Below the pieces are notes generated by a model. It saw only the letters and a list, made by a program, of their open reading frames with translations, had not been told where the DNA came from and ran no database searches. A program made the position numbers and the translations under genes. Of a stretch of DNA of 64,000 nt, positions 44,689-56,449 are shown piece after piece. The stretch spans positions 186,001-250,000 of the forward strand of contig JAUTDP010000014.1 in the NCBI GenBank assembly GCA_033439795.1, written 5' to 3'. Positions within the stretch are counted from its first letter, which is position 1. Each line of letters begins with the position of its first letter. The stretch comes from Sordaria brevicollis. Its lineage: Eukaryota > Ascomycota > Sordariomycetes > Sordariales > Sordariaceae.

Positions 44689-47600
44689 CGTGGCGAGCGG
44701 TTGAATAGATGTGAATGTGTGTGAAGAGTTGAAGAGGTTGTTGTGGTGGTCGCGGTGTACAGTAGATACTATTATGTATCGATGTCGGAAAACCCGGACG
44801 GGATATTGCTTGGATTAGTTATTAAAATCTGAGAGAAGATGGGTGAAGGCGGGGAATATGTGGCGTTCGCAAAACAACAAGCAGACGGAAGAAGAGACGA
44901 GAGGGAGGAGAGATAAGAAGGGAGCGAGAGGCGAGAGTATTAATTGTGCACTGGGAAGTGGAAGGCCGCGGCGGTCGGTGTCGACAAGAACTTGAAATGA
45001 AACGATTCTGGGACGGGAAGGCACCCCCGGTTGCTTGAAAGAAGCCCAAAACGGGAAGGCACGCAGGACGGAGTGTTTAATTGCTCCTGCTTCATTCTGC
45101 GAGTTTTTTGGAGCTCGGCCTTTCCACCTGCTGCGTCCGGGTCACGGTTGCACATCGTCAACGTTGTAGCCTGGGTACCTGTACATGTTAATCGTGGGAC
45201 AGGCACAGAGAGTCATAGATCCCGGCTCCCGGCACGCGTCCCACGGCCTGAGCTACGTCGCCCAGAGAGAGGTGTGTGTGTGTGTATGTGTTGAAATTCC
45301 AGAGGCGGGAAGCGCGAACTCACGATGGCGGATGGGCGACTGACACCGACTGCGCTCCGCTCGCAAAAACGGGACAAAACGCCTGCAAATCCGCTGCAAC
45401 GCTGGCTTGGCAATCCTTGGACAGTGGACAGACTTGTGGCTGGTGCGACTGCCGGACTGGACGAGAGAGCTGGACGGTGCTGGACCCAAGACCGCCCAAG
45501 ACCTGAGCCCGTTCTCGGCGGTGGGGCAAAGACACTTTTTTCACGATTCTCACGATCCACCGGCAACTCCCCAAAAACTGGATGCGATGGAGAGGCGGCC
45601 ACCAGGAACCCGATTTGCACCGACGCTAGCGTGCAGCTGGTTTAATGAGGCCCATGCAAAACAACTGTGTTCCTGAATGAATCCTCGGTGTTGTCTCTTG
45701 GCCCGGGCGTCCTTGGCTTGATGGTCGGTCACGCGGCTGCTCGATTGGAAATGGCTCCGATGGCAGGATGGATGAAACGGCTTCTGGTCGCGATAGCAGC
45801 GTCATTGTCACATTTTTCATTCAGTTCTCAAAAAGAAAGAAAAAATACCTGGGAGAAGTGAACTTGTATCATGCCCATGCTCCTTGGCCTCCGTAGCCTT
45901 TCAAGCCACACACACAGGCCCCCTCCACTCTCCACTCCCGACATCAAGACGCGGGCCAGGGCGTTCGACTGGGCGGTCACATCACAGTGCATTGGAAGCC
46001 AATCAATGCGGATCAGGAAAGGGAAATCCCGAAGAGACATGGGTTCCATTCATCAACAGGTTCGCGGGCCAACCAGAGAGATAACAGATGCGGCACCAAT
46101 GGCACCAATCCCTTCGCTTGGGAGTTTTGTTGTTCGGATGCCATGGGAATGTTGGTCAACAACCCGCCTTCTTCTTTTTTTTTTCTCTCTTTCGCGCGGT
46201 TTGGCATGGCCGTGGCATCTTTGTAAGTCATGCCCAAGCGCGGGCGGTCAAAGCATTTCTTCGATGTGTCCGTCGAACGAATTTGGGATGAACTTGAGCA
46301 TTATGTACCTACCTGAGTTCCATATTCTTTTGTTCCGTATGTATAACTTTGCAGACGCGAGGCGAGGTGTGTGCCTTTTATTTGTACATGTACCGGTACA
46401 AAGCGACGTCGTCTCGCAAAGTCACCGCCAGTCACAATCGCTGCGTAGATCCAGTTGTGGAGCACCCAGCTTGCCTGCCCAGCTGAGAAATCGATCCGAA
46501 GATGTCAAAGACGCTGCAGACCAGAAAGCCACAGTTCTTTATCAACCGCAATGTTTCGTACCTAGTGCTGCAGAATCCTTCACAGCGACACCGATGCCGT
46601 TCAAATCGCTTGGATTTACTTCCGCCGTCTCTCATGCGGTTCGAATGTCAGCACCAGCCTCAAGTTGAGATCCAACCCCACACGTGATGCACGTGGCGGA
46701 AGGCACGTCCATCATTCACGGTCCCACCCGTACCTAGGTGATCGGGCATGTTCCGGCGCTGCAGCTCTGCAGTGCAGGCGGGCAGGCACGAAGCGCACAC
46801 ACCGGTGTTGAAGCACACTTGTGGCGGTGCACCAATCAGAGGTCGCAATTGGTTTGTGGAGAAGTGAAGTGAGGTCAACGGCGGGCAGTGAGAGGCTCAC
46901 CAAGGAGCTTCCCCGACGACCATCTCATTTTGCATTGCATGGTTCTGTAACTTCAGTTGGGTACCTCTCTGCTCTCCCGCGGCTTTCCCTGACAGCCCTG
47001 GATCATCCGGATGGGTTGCGATTCCACAACGTCGGGTCGGCATCACCAACAACAAATTTTCTTCGCCAAATTTGTGCGGACTGCTGTGGGACGTGAGAAA
47101 TTGACCAAGACTATCATGTGCCCACCGTTCGGGGGCCTGGCAGATGATCGCCTTTGGGTGCATATTCGTAACGGCGAGTATTTGAGGCGACGGTTCACCT
47201 CGCTATCGCAAGCCGAGATGTGCCGCTGGAAGATCTGACGAACTGGGCCACGAACTGGGCCACGAACTGGACCGGTCTCAAGTCTTCGACGCATTCCAGC
47301 GTTTTGCAATTCCTCATCTCGGGGGCAACAAACGGACGAACAGAGACATGGCTTCTACCCAATGTCTGTTGTCAAAACGCCGAGCAGTTGGCCAAAGCGA
47401 GCAAAGCCTTTGGACGAACCGGCAGCGACATTCGCGAAGAAGAGCAAATGTTCCTCATGAGCTCGGCTCCCTGGAGATCGTGCTTGTGCAAAGCAACCCT
47501 GCAACCGTTTGTGCGCACACCCCTACCGCCATGGTACGTGTTGGTGGATGGTGGTCATCGCCAACAGCCGCGCTGGCTCGCCTGTTACCACCTGTGTCTC

Positions 47601-48551
47601 TGACGACCTTCCGTCATGCCATGCAATGTGAGACGACGCTCTGAAGTCTGTTATAACGGCATCCGCGCGCTGTGTTCGGATAAAAGCCCTCTTAACATGA
47701 TCTGGCAGTCGTTTGCTACACGCACCATCGTCGCCCATCTGCGTGGCCGCCATGTCATCTCTCAGCCGTTCGGGAGCAATGCTGTCTGTCACCGGGCCAA
47801 CATATGTAAGTGGTGATATTCAGGGTCTTTGAGAAAATGTTCGTGTATCCAAGTTTGTTACGCGGCTCTTCACATGACCGTTGAGGACCCAAAGCTTCGT
47901 TACGCATTGATGTTTGCACTCATATCCCATTTTTATATGACAGAAAGGCGCCACGGACTCAAACCGCAATGTTGGCGATAGGATGTCCAATGTTTGCTTG
48001 CAATGGTTTGGGCTTCCACGGCGCCTTCGGTCGGTAGCAACTACGTAGCAAGCAGCAATTTGCAGCGTATCAAATATCCGAATGCACCGCGGCAGCGCGG
48101 CTTCAGAAGGATTATTCCAGGGATTTTCCACCTGGTAGCGACCCCTAGATCTACCTCTACGTGGCCGATCCTTGTTCAGGCGCTCAAACAACTAGGAACA
48201 AACTACTGCTGCTTACTGAGGGGACAAATAGTCTCGGTTGGCCTAGGACGCGGATACGCGGATATTGATAAATAAAAGGGGGGAAGGCAGAACCGCAACG
48301 ACCAGCGTGAATCCTAATCTCTGGTTAAACAACACCGGCAACGGCTTCATTCTTTTTTTTCTCGTGCGCAGCAAGCAGTGGAGCATCCTGGTTGCACTGC
48401 GTTTTTTGCTTACCACGGCTGCTACTCGAGACGCACAACGTCTTGAGAATCCCGACTTTGGAGACAGGCAGCGGGATCTCGCATCTCTCGGGAGTTACTC
48501 CAGCAACCAGGTCTACACCAAGGCCAAACATCACGAGCCACACGAGAAATC
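44689..48551. other. Gene-poor 3.9-kb stretch
   Basis: Many short ORFs on both strands (longest 265 codons, plus, 45871-46668) but none with a domain, splice logic or biased composition. Contains a GT microsatellite (45270-45292) and a 12-bp tandem repeat (47238-47272). Possible leader of the sterol dehydrogenase gene from about 48300. Confidence 0.5.
47238..47272. repeat. 12-bp tandem repeat (CGAACTGGGCCA)
   Basis: Three successive copies of ACGAACTGGGCC, the third diverging to GGACC, in a non-coding stretch. Confidence 0.85.
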
Positions 48552-50187
48552 ATGGCGGAGGGTGTTGGTCTTTTGCCATTGGGCCTTGTGGTCGTTGTCG
48601 CCGGTGCGCTTTGGATCTATGGAGTCAACCGGACTATGAACACGGTCCCACCCGAAGCCCTGAAGCTGTCGCCCGAATCGAACCGCTGGTCTAAGGAGCA
48701 TATGCGGGAAACGTATGAACGGGTCAAGAAGAACCCCATCGATATCAAGAAGCATATTCCGCCCAAGTTGGACAGACGCTACATCGTTGTGGGCGGCTCC
48801 GGTCAGTTTTTTTTTTTTTTGTTATTTTCACGAGCACATGCCAGCTCCAAATTTCCCCGTGCCCGGCAAACCTGAAAAGGGGTAACCGTAACTGACACGC
48901 CCGTGATAGGTCTTGTGGGAGGTGACATTGTTGCACACTTGCTGGCTCGTGGACAGTCCGCGGAGAGCATCCGGATTGTCGATTTCGCCCCTCTTCGTCG
49001 TCCCGAAATTATCGGTGTGGCCAGCAAGGTCGATGTCATCAAGACAGATATCACCTCGCCCGAGTCTGTGAAGGCAGCCTTCTCCAAGCCATGGCCTGCG
49101 TCTGTTGCCGACCTTCCCCTGACCGTCTACCACACTGCCGCTGCGATTCGTCCCGGTGAGCGGAGCGTCAAGACCTATCACCGTGTCGCTCGCGTGAACG
49201 TCAGTGGTACCGCCAACGTCCTGGCTGCTGCCAAAGAGGCCGGTGCGGACATCTTCATCGCCACATCGTCTTCCTCCGTTGCCGTCAAGCGCATGCCATT
49301 CTGGAGATGGCCTCTCCCCAGTCTGGCAACCAACTATGTCCAAGTGTTCAACGAGGATGACTTTGATCAACCGTTGAAGGCCCATGATGAGTTCTTTGGT
49401 AACTGTGAGTTTTCATCACCAAACCTGGTTAGTTAGTTAGTTATCTCTTGATTAACACAAAAAACCAGACGCCCGCGCCAAAGCCGAAGCCGAACGTCTA
49501 GTCTGCGCCGCCAACCATCCCAACTTCCGCACCGGCGTCGTCCGCCCCGGCAACGGCATCTTCGGCGACGTCGAGAACGACGTAACCTTTGGTCCCACCC
49601 TCAAGACCGGCGCCGTCATTTCCTGGACGCCGCACGTCATCCAGAACTGGATCTCCTCGCGCAACGTCTCCATCGCCCACCTCCAGTTCGAAGCCGCGCT
49701 CAACCCGGCCGCCCGCCCCGTCCCGCCCCCCTGCGCCGGCCGCCCTTTGCTCGTCACCGACCCGGGCCCGCCCATCGCCTTTACCGATTTCTACACCATG
49801 ATCGCCACCCTCTCCGCCACGCCCATCACCGAGACCTACCCGCCGCCTGCGCTCATGCTCATGCTCGCGTACGCCATCGAGGCGTGGTCGGATCTGATTG
49901 TCAACTTCCCTGTCTTGACCAAGTGGTTCGGTTGGAAGGAGCCGACGGGTGATTTGGCCATGTTGCAGCCGGCTGTGTTCACCGTGTCGGCGTACACGAT
50001 CTGCGATGATTCCAGGGCGAGAAAGTCGGTGGAGGAGGGTGGGATCGGGTACAAGGGCGTGACGACTACGTTGGAAGGGTTCTGCGAGCAGATGGCTGTG
50101 TGGAATGAGAGGGTGGAGAGGGGCGAGGCCGGGCCGTTGAAGGGACTTAAGGGAGAGAAGAAGGTGGCGGCGCCGGTTGTTGCTTGA
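48552..50187 (+). CDS. NAD(P)-dependent sterol dehydrogenase family protein (ERG26-like, 3-beta-HSD type)
   Basis: Exons 48552-48801, 48910-49404 and 49469-50187 give 487 aa; donors are GTCAGT and GTGAGT, acceptors GATAG and ACCAG, and phases agree. An N-terminal membrane anchor (LLPLGLVVVVAGALWIYGV) precedes the Rossmann glycine motif VVGGSGLVGG (about 80-87), split by intron 1. Further short-chain dehydrogenase features are VYHTAAAIRPG, the TSSSSV catalytic-serine segment and YxxxK (Tyr249, Lys253) created at the intron 2 junction. ERG26 oxidises the 3-hydroxyl of 4-alpha-carboxysterols with decarboxylation in ergosterol synthesis at the ER. The N-terminal anchor and unusually long pre-Rossmann leader suggest a paralogue rather than ERG26 itself. 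Confidence 0.9.
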
Positions 50188-50961
50188 ACTGGCTAATGGG
50201 AGTTTTCTTTAAGTATAGCTGGATGTTTGGACAAGCTGGCGAGAAATGAGGAGAGAATGTTTCGGTTTTCTTTGTAAACGAAGGGAAAAATGGAAAGAGG
50301 TTGGTATGGTATATGTAAAGAGGAACCAAAAATGTGTCTTGACTGCTTGGTTACCAGTGAACAGAAAGGTTACACAGCATCCATGACGAGTGATTTGATC
50401 CAATTGAAATAATACGATAAATCGGTCTCACGGGGATAATGCCATTTGATTTCTTGCATTGGTCTTATACGTGTATACGTTCAGCCAGCCAGTCGCCCGC
50501 TCAGCTTTCTGTTGGTTACATGAGAGGCTGCGAATTGCGAGCGCCCGAACGCCAAAAAGGAGAAGTATGGTAGAGGTACACCTGGCATATGTCAAACGGT
50601 TATCGCGTTTCTATACCTAAGATAACAGATACAGATGTTTCGGAATTCATTGAACATAATGCACGTTTGACAATTCGGCTGTGCATTGAGGAGTGGACGC
50701 TGTGATGCATTCCTCGACTTTCAACCTGCGCCTGCCACAATGAATCTCACTTGCAGCAAAACCCGCGCATAGAGCCTTGGACACAAAAGATTTCTTTCAT
50801 ACTTACAAACCTCTTTTTTTCCCTACCAAATAATGCTTGTCCTAAATATCTATCCCGTTCCTGTGGTTGCAAACAAACCCCCCGGTTGAGTTATGTTGTG
50901 GGTTTTGTAGCACTACCACATAAGCACTACTTTCCAAGCCACTTTCAACAATCATCCAACT
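50188..50961. other. Intergenic upstream of tRNA-Leu
   Basis: AT-rich sequence with no supported gene. Confidence 0.6.
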
Positions 50962-51076
50962 GGCTGGATGGCCGAGCGGTCTAAGGCGCTAGACTCAAGA
51001 ACACAAGTTCTTCTTCACAAAAGTGAGGTGCATTCTAGTATCGAAAGATGCGTGGGTTCGAATCCCACTCCAGTCA
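50962..51076 (+). tRNA. tRNA-Leu (anticodon CAA) with 33-nt intron
   Basis: Acceptor GGCTGGA pairs with TCCAGTC (one G-T wobble), the D arm TGGCCGAGCGGTCTAAGGCG is typical of a class II leucine tRNA, and the anticodon stem CTAGA/TCTAG encloses CTCAAG plus intron. The intron (51000-51032) follows position 37 as in other eukaryotic tRNA-Leu(CAA). The extra arm TATCGAAAGATG and T arm GTGGG-TTCGAAT-CCCAC are well formed. Downstream T-rich sequence fits Pol III termination. Confidence 0.96.
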
Positions 51077-51758
51077 CATTTCTTTTGATTTTGTTGTTTC
51101 GCTATTGCCTTTTTGTTCACACTCTCAAAGGCGGGGTGTTTCTTTCACCTTTTTTTCTTTGGTGGTTTTTTTATCGTCTTAATCTGTCTAGGTGAATTGT
51201 AATGATCGATGGGAAAGAGGTGTGTGGGCAGGCAGTGAGGTGTAAGATTGTAATATTCAGATGTTTCTTAAGCACAAGATAACAGATACAGAATGACGTT
51301 ATTGAATGATTAACTTGTATCCGCGATTGAAAGGTATATAAGATATTAAGATTCTGTAAGAGTAAAGTATGCTGTAGATTGATCGATGCATGCAAGAGGG
51401 AAGTTCAAAACAAACTGCATGAAATGTTCCATCAAGCGAAGATAAGTAGAATAGCATTCGTTGCTTAGGCAAAACGAGTAACTCAACACGCAGAATAAAG
51501 AAAACCACATGGTCTGCAAGAGGAGACCTCCTGTAACCAACAGATCACTGTTTTACCATGGAATGCAATACTTCGAAATTGGTATCGTAGGAAAAGAGAG
51601 AAGCTAATGGAGCGCAGAGCTAACCTTCCAAAGACAACGAACAGACTCCACCCAGAAAACACCGATCCAAAAACTCCAAGCGATGCATGCAAAACAAAAA
51701 CAGAAACTCCGGCCCCAATAAAAATAATATGAGATCCCATCATCCAAGCAACTTAATC
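51077..51758. other. Intergenic
   Basis: AT-rich, T-runs after the tRNA; overlapping short minus-strand ORFs are not supported. Confidence 0.55.
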
Positions 51759-52762
51759 TCAAGATGTTGGTGCTCTCTCCGCAGGCGGTAGCTTTCTGCC
51801 AGCAGAGTCTCTCGTAGCTACCGCCGCCTTCCCCTTTCCTTTCCCACCTTCGTCTGCTTCACCCTCATCATCCCGATACTGCCCATCACCCTCCCCTTCA
51901 TTACCATTACCGATATTAGTGTATGACGTTGTTGGCCGTTCGCGGTTTCTTTCTCTTCCCAGGTCCACAAGCGTCGGCGACGCTCCCGGGCTTCTCAGCA
52001 TTCTTGACCGCTCGTCTGCCAACAGCTCCTCTTCGTCTTCCTCCCTCGCAGCTCTTTTCCTTTCCTCTCTCGCTGCCCTCCGCTCCTCTCTCTTATCCCG
52101 TCCTCCACCTCCACCTCCGTGTCCCTGTTGCCCGCTACCGCCAAGATGCGCCTCATCAACCAGCTCGCCGTCCGCAGTATCGTACTCGGGCACCTCGATC
52201 CAGTCCTTGGGCACCACGCAAGGCAAAGCCACACCAATGCTGGCGGCGCGATTCAGCCATGCCGGCCCGGGCAAGCCCGTCAGCTTCTGGCACAGGTGCG
52301 AGGTGAAGTGGTTGCAGTTTTTCGTCAGCAGGTTGTACGAGGTTCCCAAAAACTCTTCGGACACTTCGCGGATGATGGCGTCAATCTCGGTCGGCGAGGC
52401 AAGCGTGAAGCCGTGCAGTAGCTCGCATCGGAAGGTGCCGCCTGGTGGTTCGGTGCGGGGCGCCGTCCAGTAGACGCCCGTCTTGCCTCGGTGTGCGTGG
52501 CCGCCGTAGGCGTATTCGCGGCCGTTGATGACAACGCCGGAGTGGAGGAGGGAGGTTCCGAAGAACCAGAGGGCCGAGGAGATGCGGCCGGGCTAGAGAA
52601 GCAAACGGAAGGTTGATTAGTATACTTCGTGGCAACGGGAGAGAGAAGAAGCTTCGAACGTACCGGCAAAAGATCATAGACGTTGATGAGAATTTCGGTC
52701 TTTTGCATTGACAGCGTCGATCGGTGAGACCTTGCCGGCTTGTGTGACTTCTTGCTTGACAT
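51759..52762 (-). CDS. PPPDE (DeSI-like) putative deubiquitinating/deSUMOylating isopeptidase
   Basis: Exons 52762-52664 and 52592-51759 (310 aa) with a 71-nt intron (GTACGT donor, TACTAAT branch, TCTCTAG acceptor), both junctions phase 0. The PPPDE fold is seen as ILINVYDLLPPGRISS, then HSGVVINGREYAYGG with the catalytic histidine (His50), then NLLTKNCNHFTSHLCQKLTG with the catalytic cysteine (Cys126). Together these form the Cys-His dyad of the family. The region after residue 180 is a charged low-complexity tail with a basic coiled coil (RDKREERRAAREERKRAAREED). Family members remove ubiquitin or SUMO; the exact substrate is not shown by the sequence. Confidence 0.93.
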
Positions 52763-54197
52763 GTTGACGACGGTTGGTAGCAGCAGTACTCTTCCCCCGC
52801 TTAGATGGACAGATGGAGGGGACCTGGGACGGGAGTGTTGAGACTCCTCGAACGGGCGGAAACTAGTTGAGAGAAGTCGGTTGCTGAAATACGATCGATC
52901 ACTGCTTCATACGAATGCGGCGCATACGGTCCCTCGAAGTTGGCGACTCAAGACAAGGTCTCGGACCCTTGGAAACAAAGAGCTATTCAGGCCCCAACCG
53001 CTCGATAAGCGCTTATCGCAAAGGTAGTCGATGGAAGAGCTGGAGGCGAAACGACGGAGATGCGCACGATTGCAATTGGGGAACACGGACCCTTTAAGCA
53101 GGCGAAAAGGAAGAACGGAGATAATGTTGGGTGTATTGTCTGGAGGAGTATGTAGCTGTAGGATATAAAGGCGTAAATGACAGGTAAATGACGACCCGAA
53201 ATACTTCCAATTTGCTCGATCTGGGGGTGGTTTGTACGACGACGGGATGAAATGGGCAGCAGTCAATGAATGTCATTGTAGGTGCGGCCGGGGGACGGGA
53301 CCCTTGGGGATCCGGCGCACCTTTGCGGCTGGCAGCTGCGTCGAAGGGCTGACCTATTCGCGGACAGGTGCCGGGGTCGTCGTCGCGGAGCGTCATCATA
53401 GCAGGGAAGCCGCCTGTGAGAACACCCCGCTCAGGACGAGGCCCTGAATCGGTGATACAATCTTCCAGGAGGGAAAAAAGACAACCCCACTTGAAAATGG
53501 AAACAGGCACTGACACGACCATGATTTTGGCTTCGGGCCGCGAGTTGTTTTCAAACAAGGGCTGGATAAAAAAAAAATTTGCAATCGCCCTTTTCCCTCT
53601 GCGATCTTTTTTTGAATGAGCAATTCTTTCAAAAGAGGAAAAATCCCCCCAAAACAAAATACCACTTGTCCTTGCACATCTGACAACGTTGGCTCTTGTT
53701 TCTTTTTTGTTCTTTTTTCTTCACTTTTCAGACAAAAACAACCCTTGGACCATCAAGCGATCGACCAGTACCCCGAAAAAAACAATTCCACGGCTTTGAA
53801 ACATTGACTTGTCCTTCTTAGCGGCTGGTGCAGATCTGCTGCCTTGTTTTCTTTTTCTTTCCCTTTCACCTTCCTCTTTTCTTTCCTTCCAATTTTCACA
53901 CTTTTACCGAAACGTTGTGTATTTTTTGGGCGGGGGTAGTAAGCCTCTTTCAGCCCACTGGCAACCGTCAAAACGTCTCCTCACCTAGGGCTCCGATCCC
54001 TATTTTCCGCCTCGCAACTACCCTCCTCGTCTCTACCCCTCCTTCGAACCAAAGTCGCAGCAGCTGTTGCTAGCTCCAGCTCTCGCAGCTTCCGCTCTGC
54101 CTCTTTCCCGTCCGCGCTCGCGCTCCAACCAAACAGAAAAGGGCTTAACTGCACCTTCGTCTACATCTCCACCCGTTCTTATAGCAAACGGAACAAG
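52763..54197. other. Intergenic: divergent PPPDE / OLA1 promoter region
   Basis: Overlapping ORFs to 187 codons on the minus strand lack features. The CT-rich run (about 53680-54180) just before the OLA1 start is typical of leader or promoter sequence of a highly expressed fungal gene. Confidence 0.55.
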
Positions 54198-55769
54198 ATG
54201 CCTCCCAAGAAGCAGGTCGTCGAGGAGAAGATCCTCCTGGGCCGTCCCGGCAACAACCTGAAGAGCGGCATTGTGGGTTGCGCCTAGGTTAGGCTCCATC
54301 TCCCCAGCCCCGCTGACACTGTTTCTCGATGCCGATTCTAGGTTGGACTGGCAAACGTCGGCAAGTCCACGCTCTTCCAGGCCATCACCAAGTGCAACCT
54401 TGGTAACCCTGCCGTAAGCGACACCCTCCTCCCCTCCATTGTCGACGACGGCGACGACGACGACGATTGCGATCACGATCACGCGAAGCTAACACACCCA
54501 CCCTTCCCCGCGCGCAGAACTTCCCCTATGCCACCATCGACCCCGAGGAGGCCCGCGTCATCGTCCCCGATGAGCGCTTCGACTGGCTCTGCGAAAAGTA
54601 CCAGCCCAAGTCGCGCGTCCCCGCCAACTTGACTGTCTACGATATCGCCGGTCTCACCCGCGGTGCCTCCACCGGTGCCGGTCTCGGCAACGCTTTCTTG
54701 TCCCACATCCGCGCCGTCGATGCCATCTTCCAGGTCGTCCGTGCTTTCGATGATGCCGAGATTATCCACGTCGAGGGTGATGTCAACCCCACTCGTGATC
54801 TTGACATCATCAGCGAGGAGCTTCGTCTCAAGGATATCGAGTTCGTCGAGAAGGCCCTCGAGAACCAGAAGAAGAAGACCCGCCAGGGCGGCCAGTCTCT
54901 TCAGATGAAGCAGTGGAAGGAGGAAGAGGCCACCATCGAGAAGATCTTGGCCCACCTCAAGGACGGCAAGGAGGTCCGAAAGGGCACCTGGGGTCCCAAG
55001 GAGGTAAGCAACCAATTCCCCCCATCCTCGCACGATTCCCAAACCTTTGAATGATGAGAACAGGCCCAAGGCCTCATTATAAACCCAGCTCTTCGATTCC
55101 TCTTAGAGGATACATGAGACAAAAACTTTATCCTGACACAAAACCCTTCTATCAAATCACTATGCATAAAATTTCGCTACTGGCTATCGAAACACATGCT
55201 AACTCGCGTGATTTTAGATCGAGGTCATCAACCCTCTTTTCCTTTTGACTGCCAAGCCCGTCGTCTACCTCGTTAACCTTTCCGAGCGCGACTACATCCG
55301 CAAGAAGAACAAGCATCTTCCTGCGATTGCCGCCTGGATCAACGAGCACGCCAAGGGTGATCCCATCATCCCTCTCTCCGTCTCCTTTGAGGAGCGCCTC
55401 ACCCGCTTCGAGACCGATGCTGAGGTCGCTGAGGAGTGCAAGAAGGTTGGCGCCGAGTCTGCTCTGCCCAAGATCATCATCCAGATGCGCAAGGCCCTCA
55501 ACCTCGGCTCATTCTTCACCACCGGTCCCGACGAGGTCCGCCAGTGGACCATCCGCAACGGCACCAAAGCTCCCCAGGCCGCCGGTGTCATTCACACCGA
55601 TTTCGAGAAGACCTTCATCCAGGCTGTCGTCTACAACTACAGCGTCCTCCGGGAGTACGGTGATGAATCCGAGGTCAAGGCCAAGGGTAAGGTCATGACC
55701 AAGGGCAAGGATTACGTTGTTGAGGATGGTGATATCATCCTCTTCAAGGCTGGTGCTGCCAAGTCCTAA
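54198..55769 (+). CDS. ola1: OLA1 (Obg-like ATPase 1, YchF family)
   Basis: Four exons, 54198-54272, 54342-54413, 54518-55003 and 55218-55769, all phase 0, encode 394 aa, the usual OLA1 length. The protein begins [25 protein letters not shown]. The P-loop GLANVGKST (27-35) begins right after intron 1, [11 protein letters not shown] right after intron 2, and [18 protein letters not shown] is the G3 region. NLSE (231-234) replaces the usual NKxD, the change that gives ATP rather than GTP specificity. The C-terminal TGS domain (from about 307, [16 protein letters not shown]) ends in [14 protein letters not shown]1 is a cytosolic ribosome- and proteasome-associated ATPase. Confidence 0.97.
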
Positions 55770-55925
55770 ATTATAGACGTAAATGCCAATACGTATATAT
55801 GAATAATGATTCCCAAGCCAATTCTCTTCCTGATCGCCAATGTGCTGGGTGACTGTCTCCGCTAAATATTCCCTAGCCATTTGTTCCTTACTTCGCTATC
55901 GGTATCATTAATTCACGGGTAATCT

Positions 55926-55961
<36 letters not shown>

Positions 55962-56449
55962 GAAGGGATTTCGGCACTGTCATTGCACTGTTCCCACAAG
56001 ATCGCCTTGCATTTTATGTCGCCCTGGGAGTTAGCTCATGCTACCCCGTTCCCACGTCTACTGACACTACTGCTGAATGACTGATCAATCTATAGGTGTT
56101 GGTGCTTGTGGATGTCACCATATTACCTGCCGTGATGTGATCTTGCTTGAACTATAAAGACCCTAGATGGACCTTAACCGACATAAGCAAACACATCCAG
56201 GTATCTTAAGAGATATAACACATATTCTAGGGTATGCCACTCACTTAAAAATCAAGTGTGCGAGAAGCAGAAGACTTCAAGGGACATCCACTCACGCAGC
56301 AAAAACCGAGCTAATCTCATAAATCATGATCAAGACCCTGGCAAAGGTTTTCGCACCGGCCGGCCTAAGTACGCAATTCGATTGACCGGCACTTGAAGCT
56401 GCTTACTCTGCTACTGGCCTGACCCACCTATTGCACAGCCCAGTTGTCT
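55770..56449. other. Intergenic with 32-base poly-T
   Basis: 3' region of OLA1; a T homopolymer of about 32 bases lies at 55929-55960. No gene seen. Confidence 0.6.

Noticed and set aside
45871..46668. 265-codon plus-strand ORF
   Set aside because: Translation has no domain, biased Ser/Arg/Pro content and many equally long overlapping frames; treated as chance.
53094..53657. 187-codon minus-strand ORF between PPPDE and OLA1
   Set aside because: Non-conserved-looking composition in a divergent promoter region; no splice or domain support.
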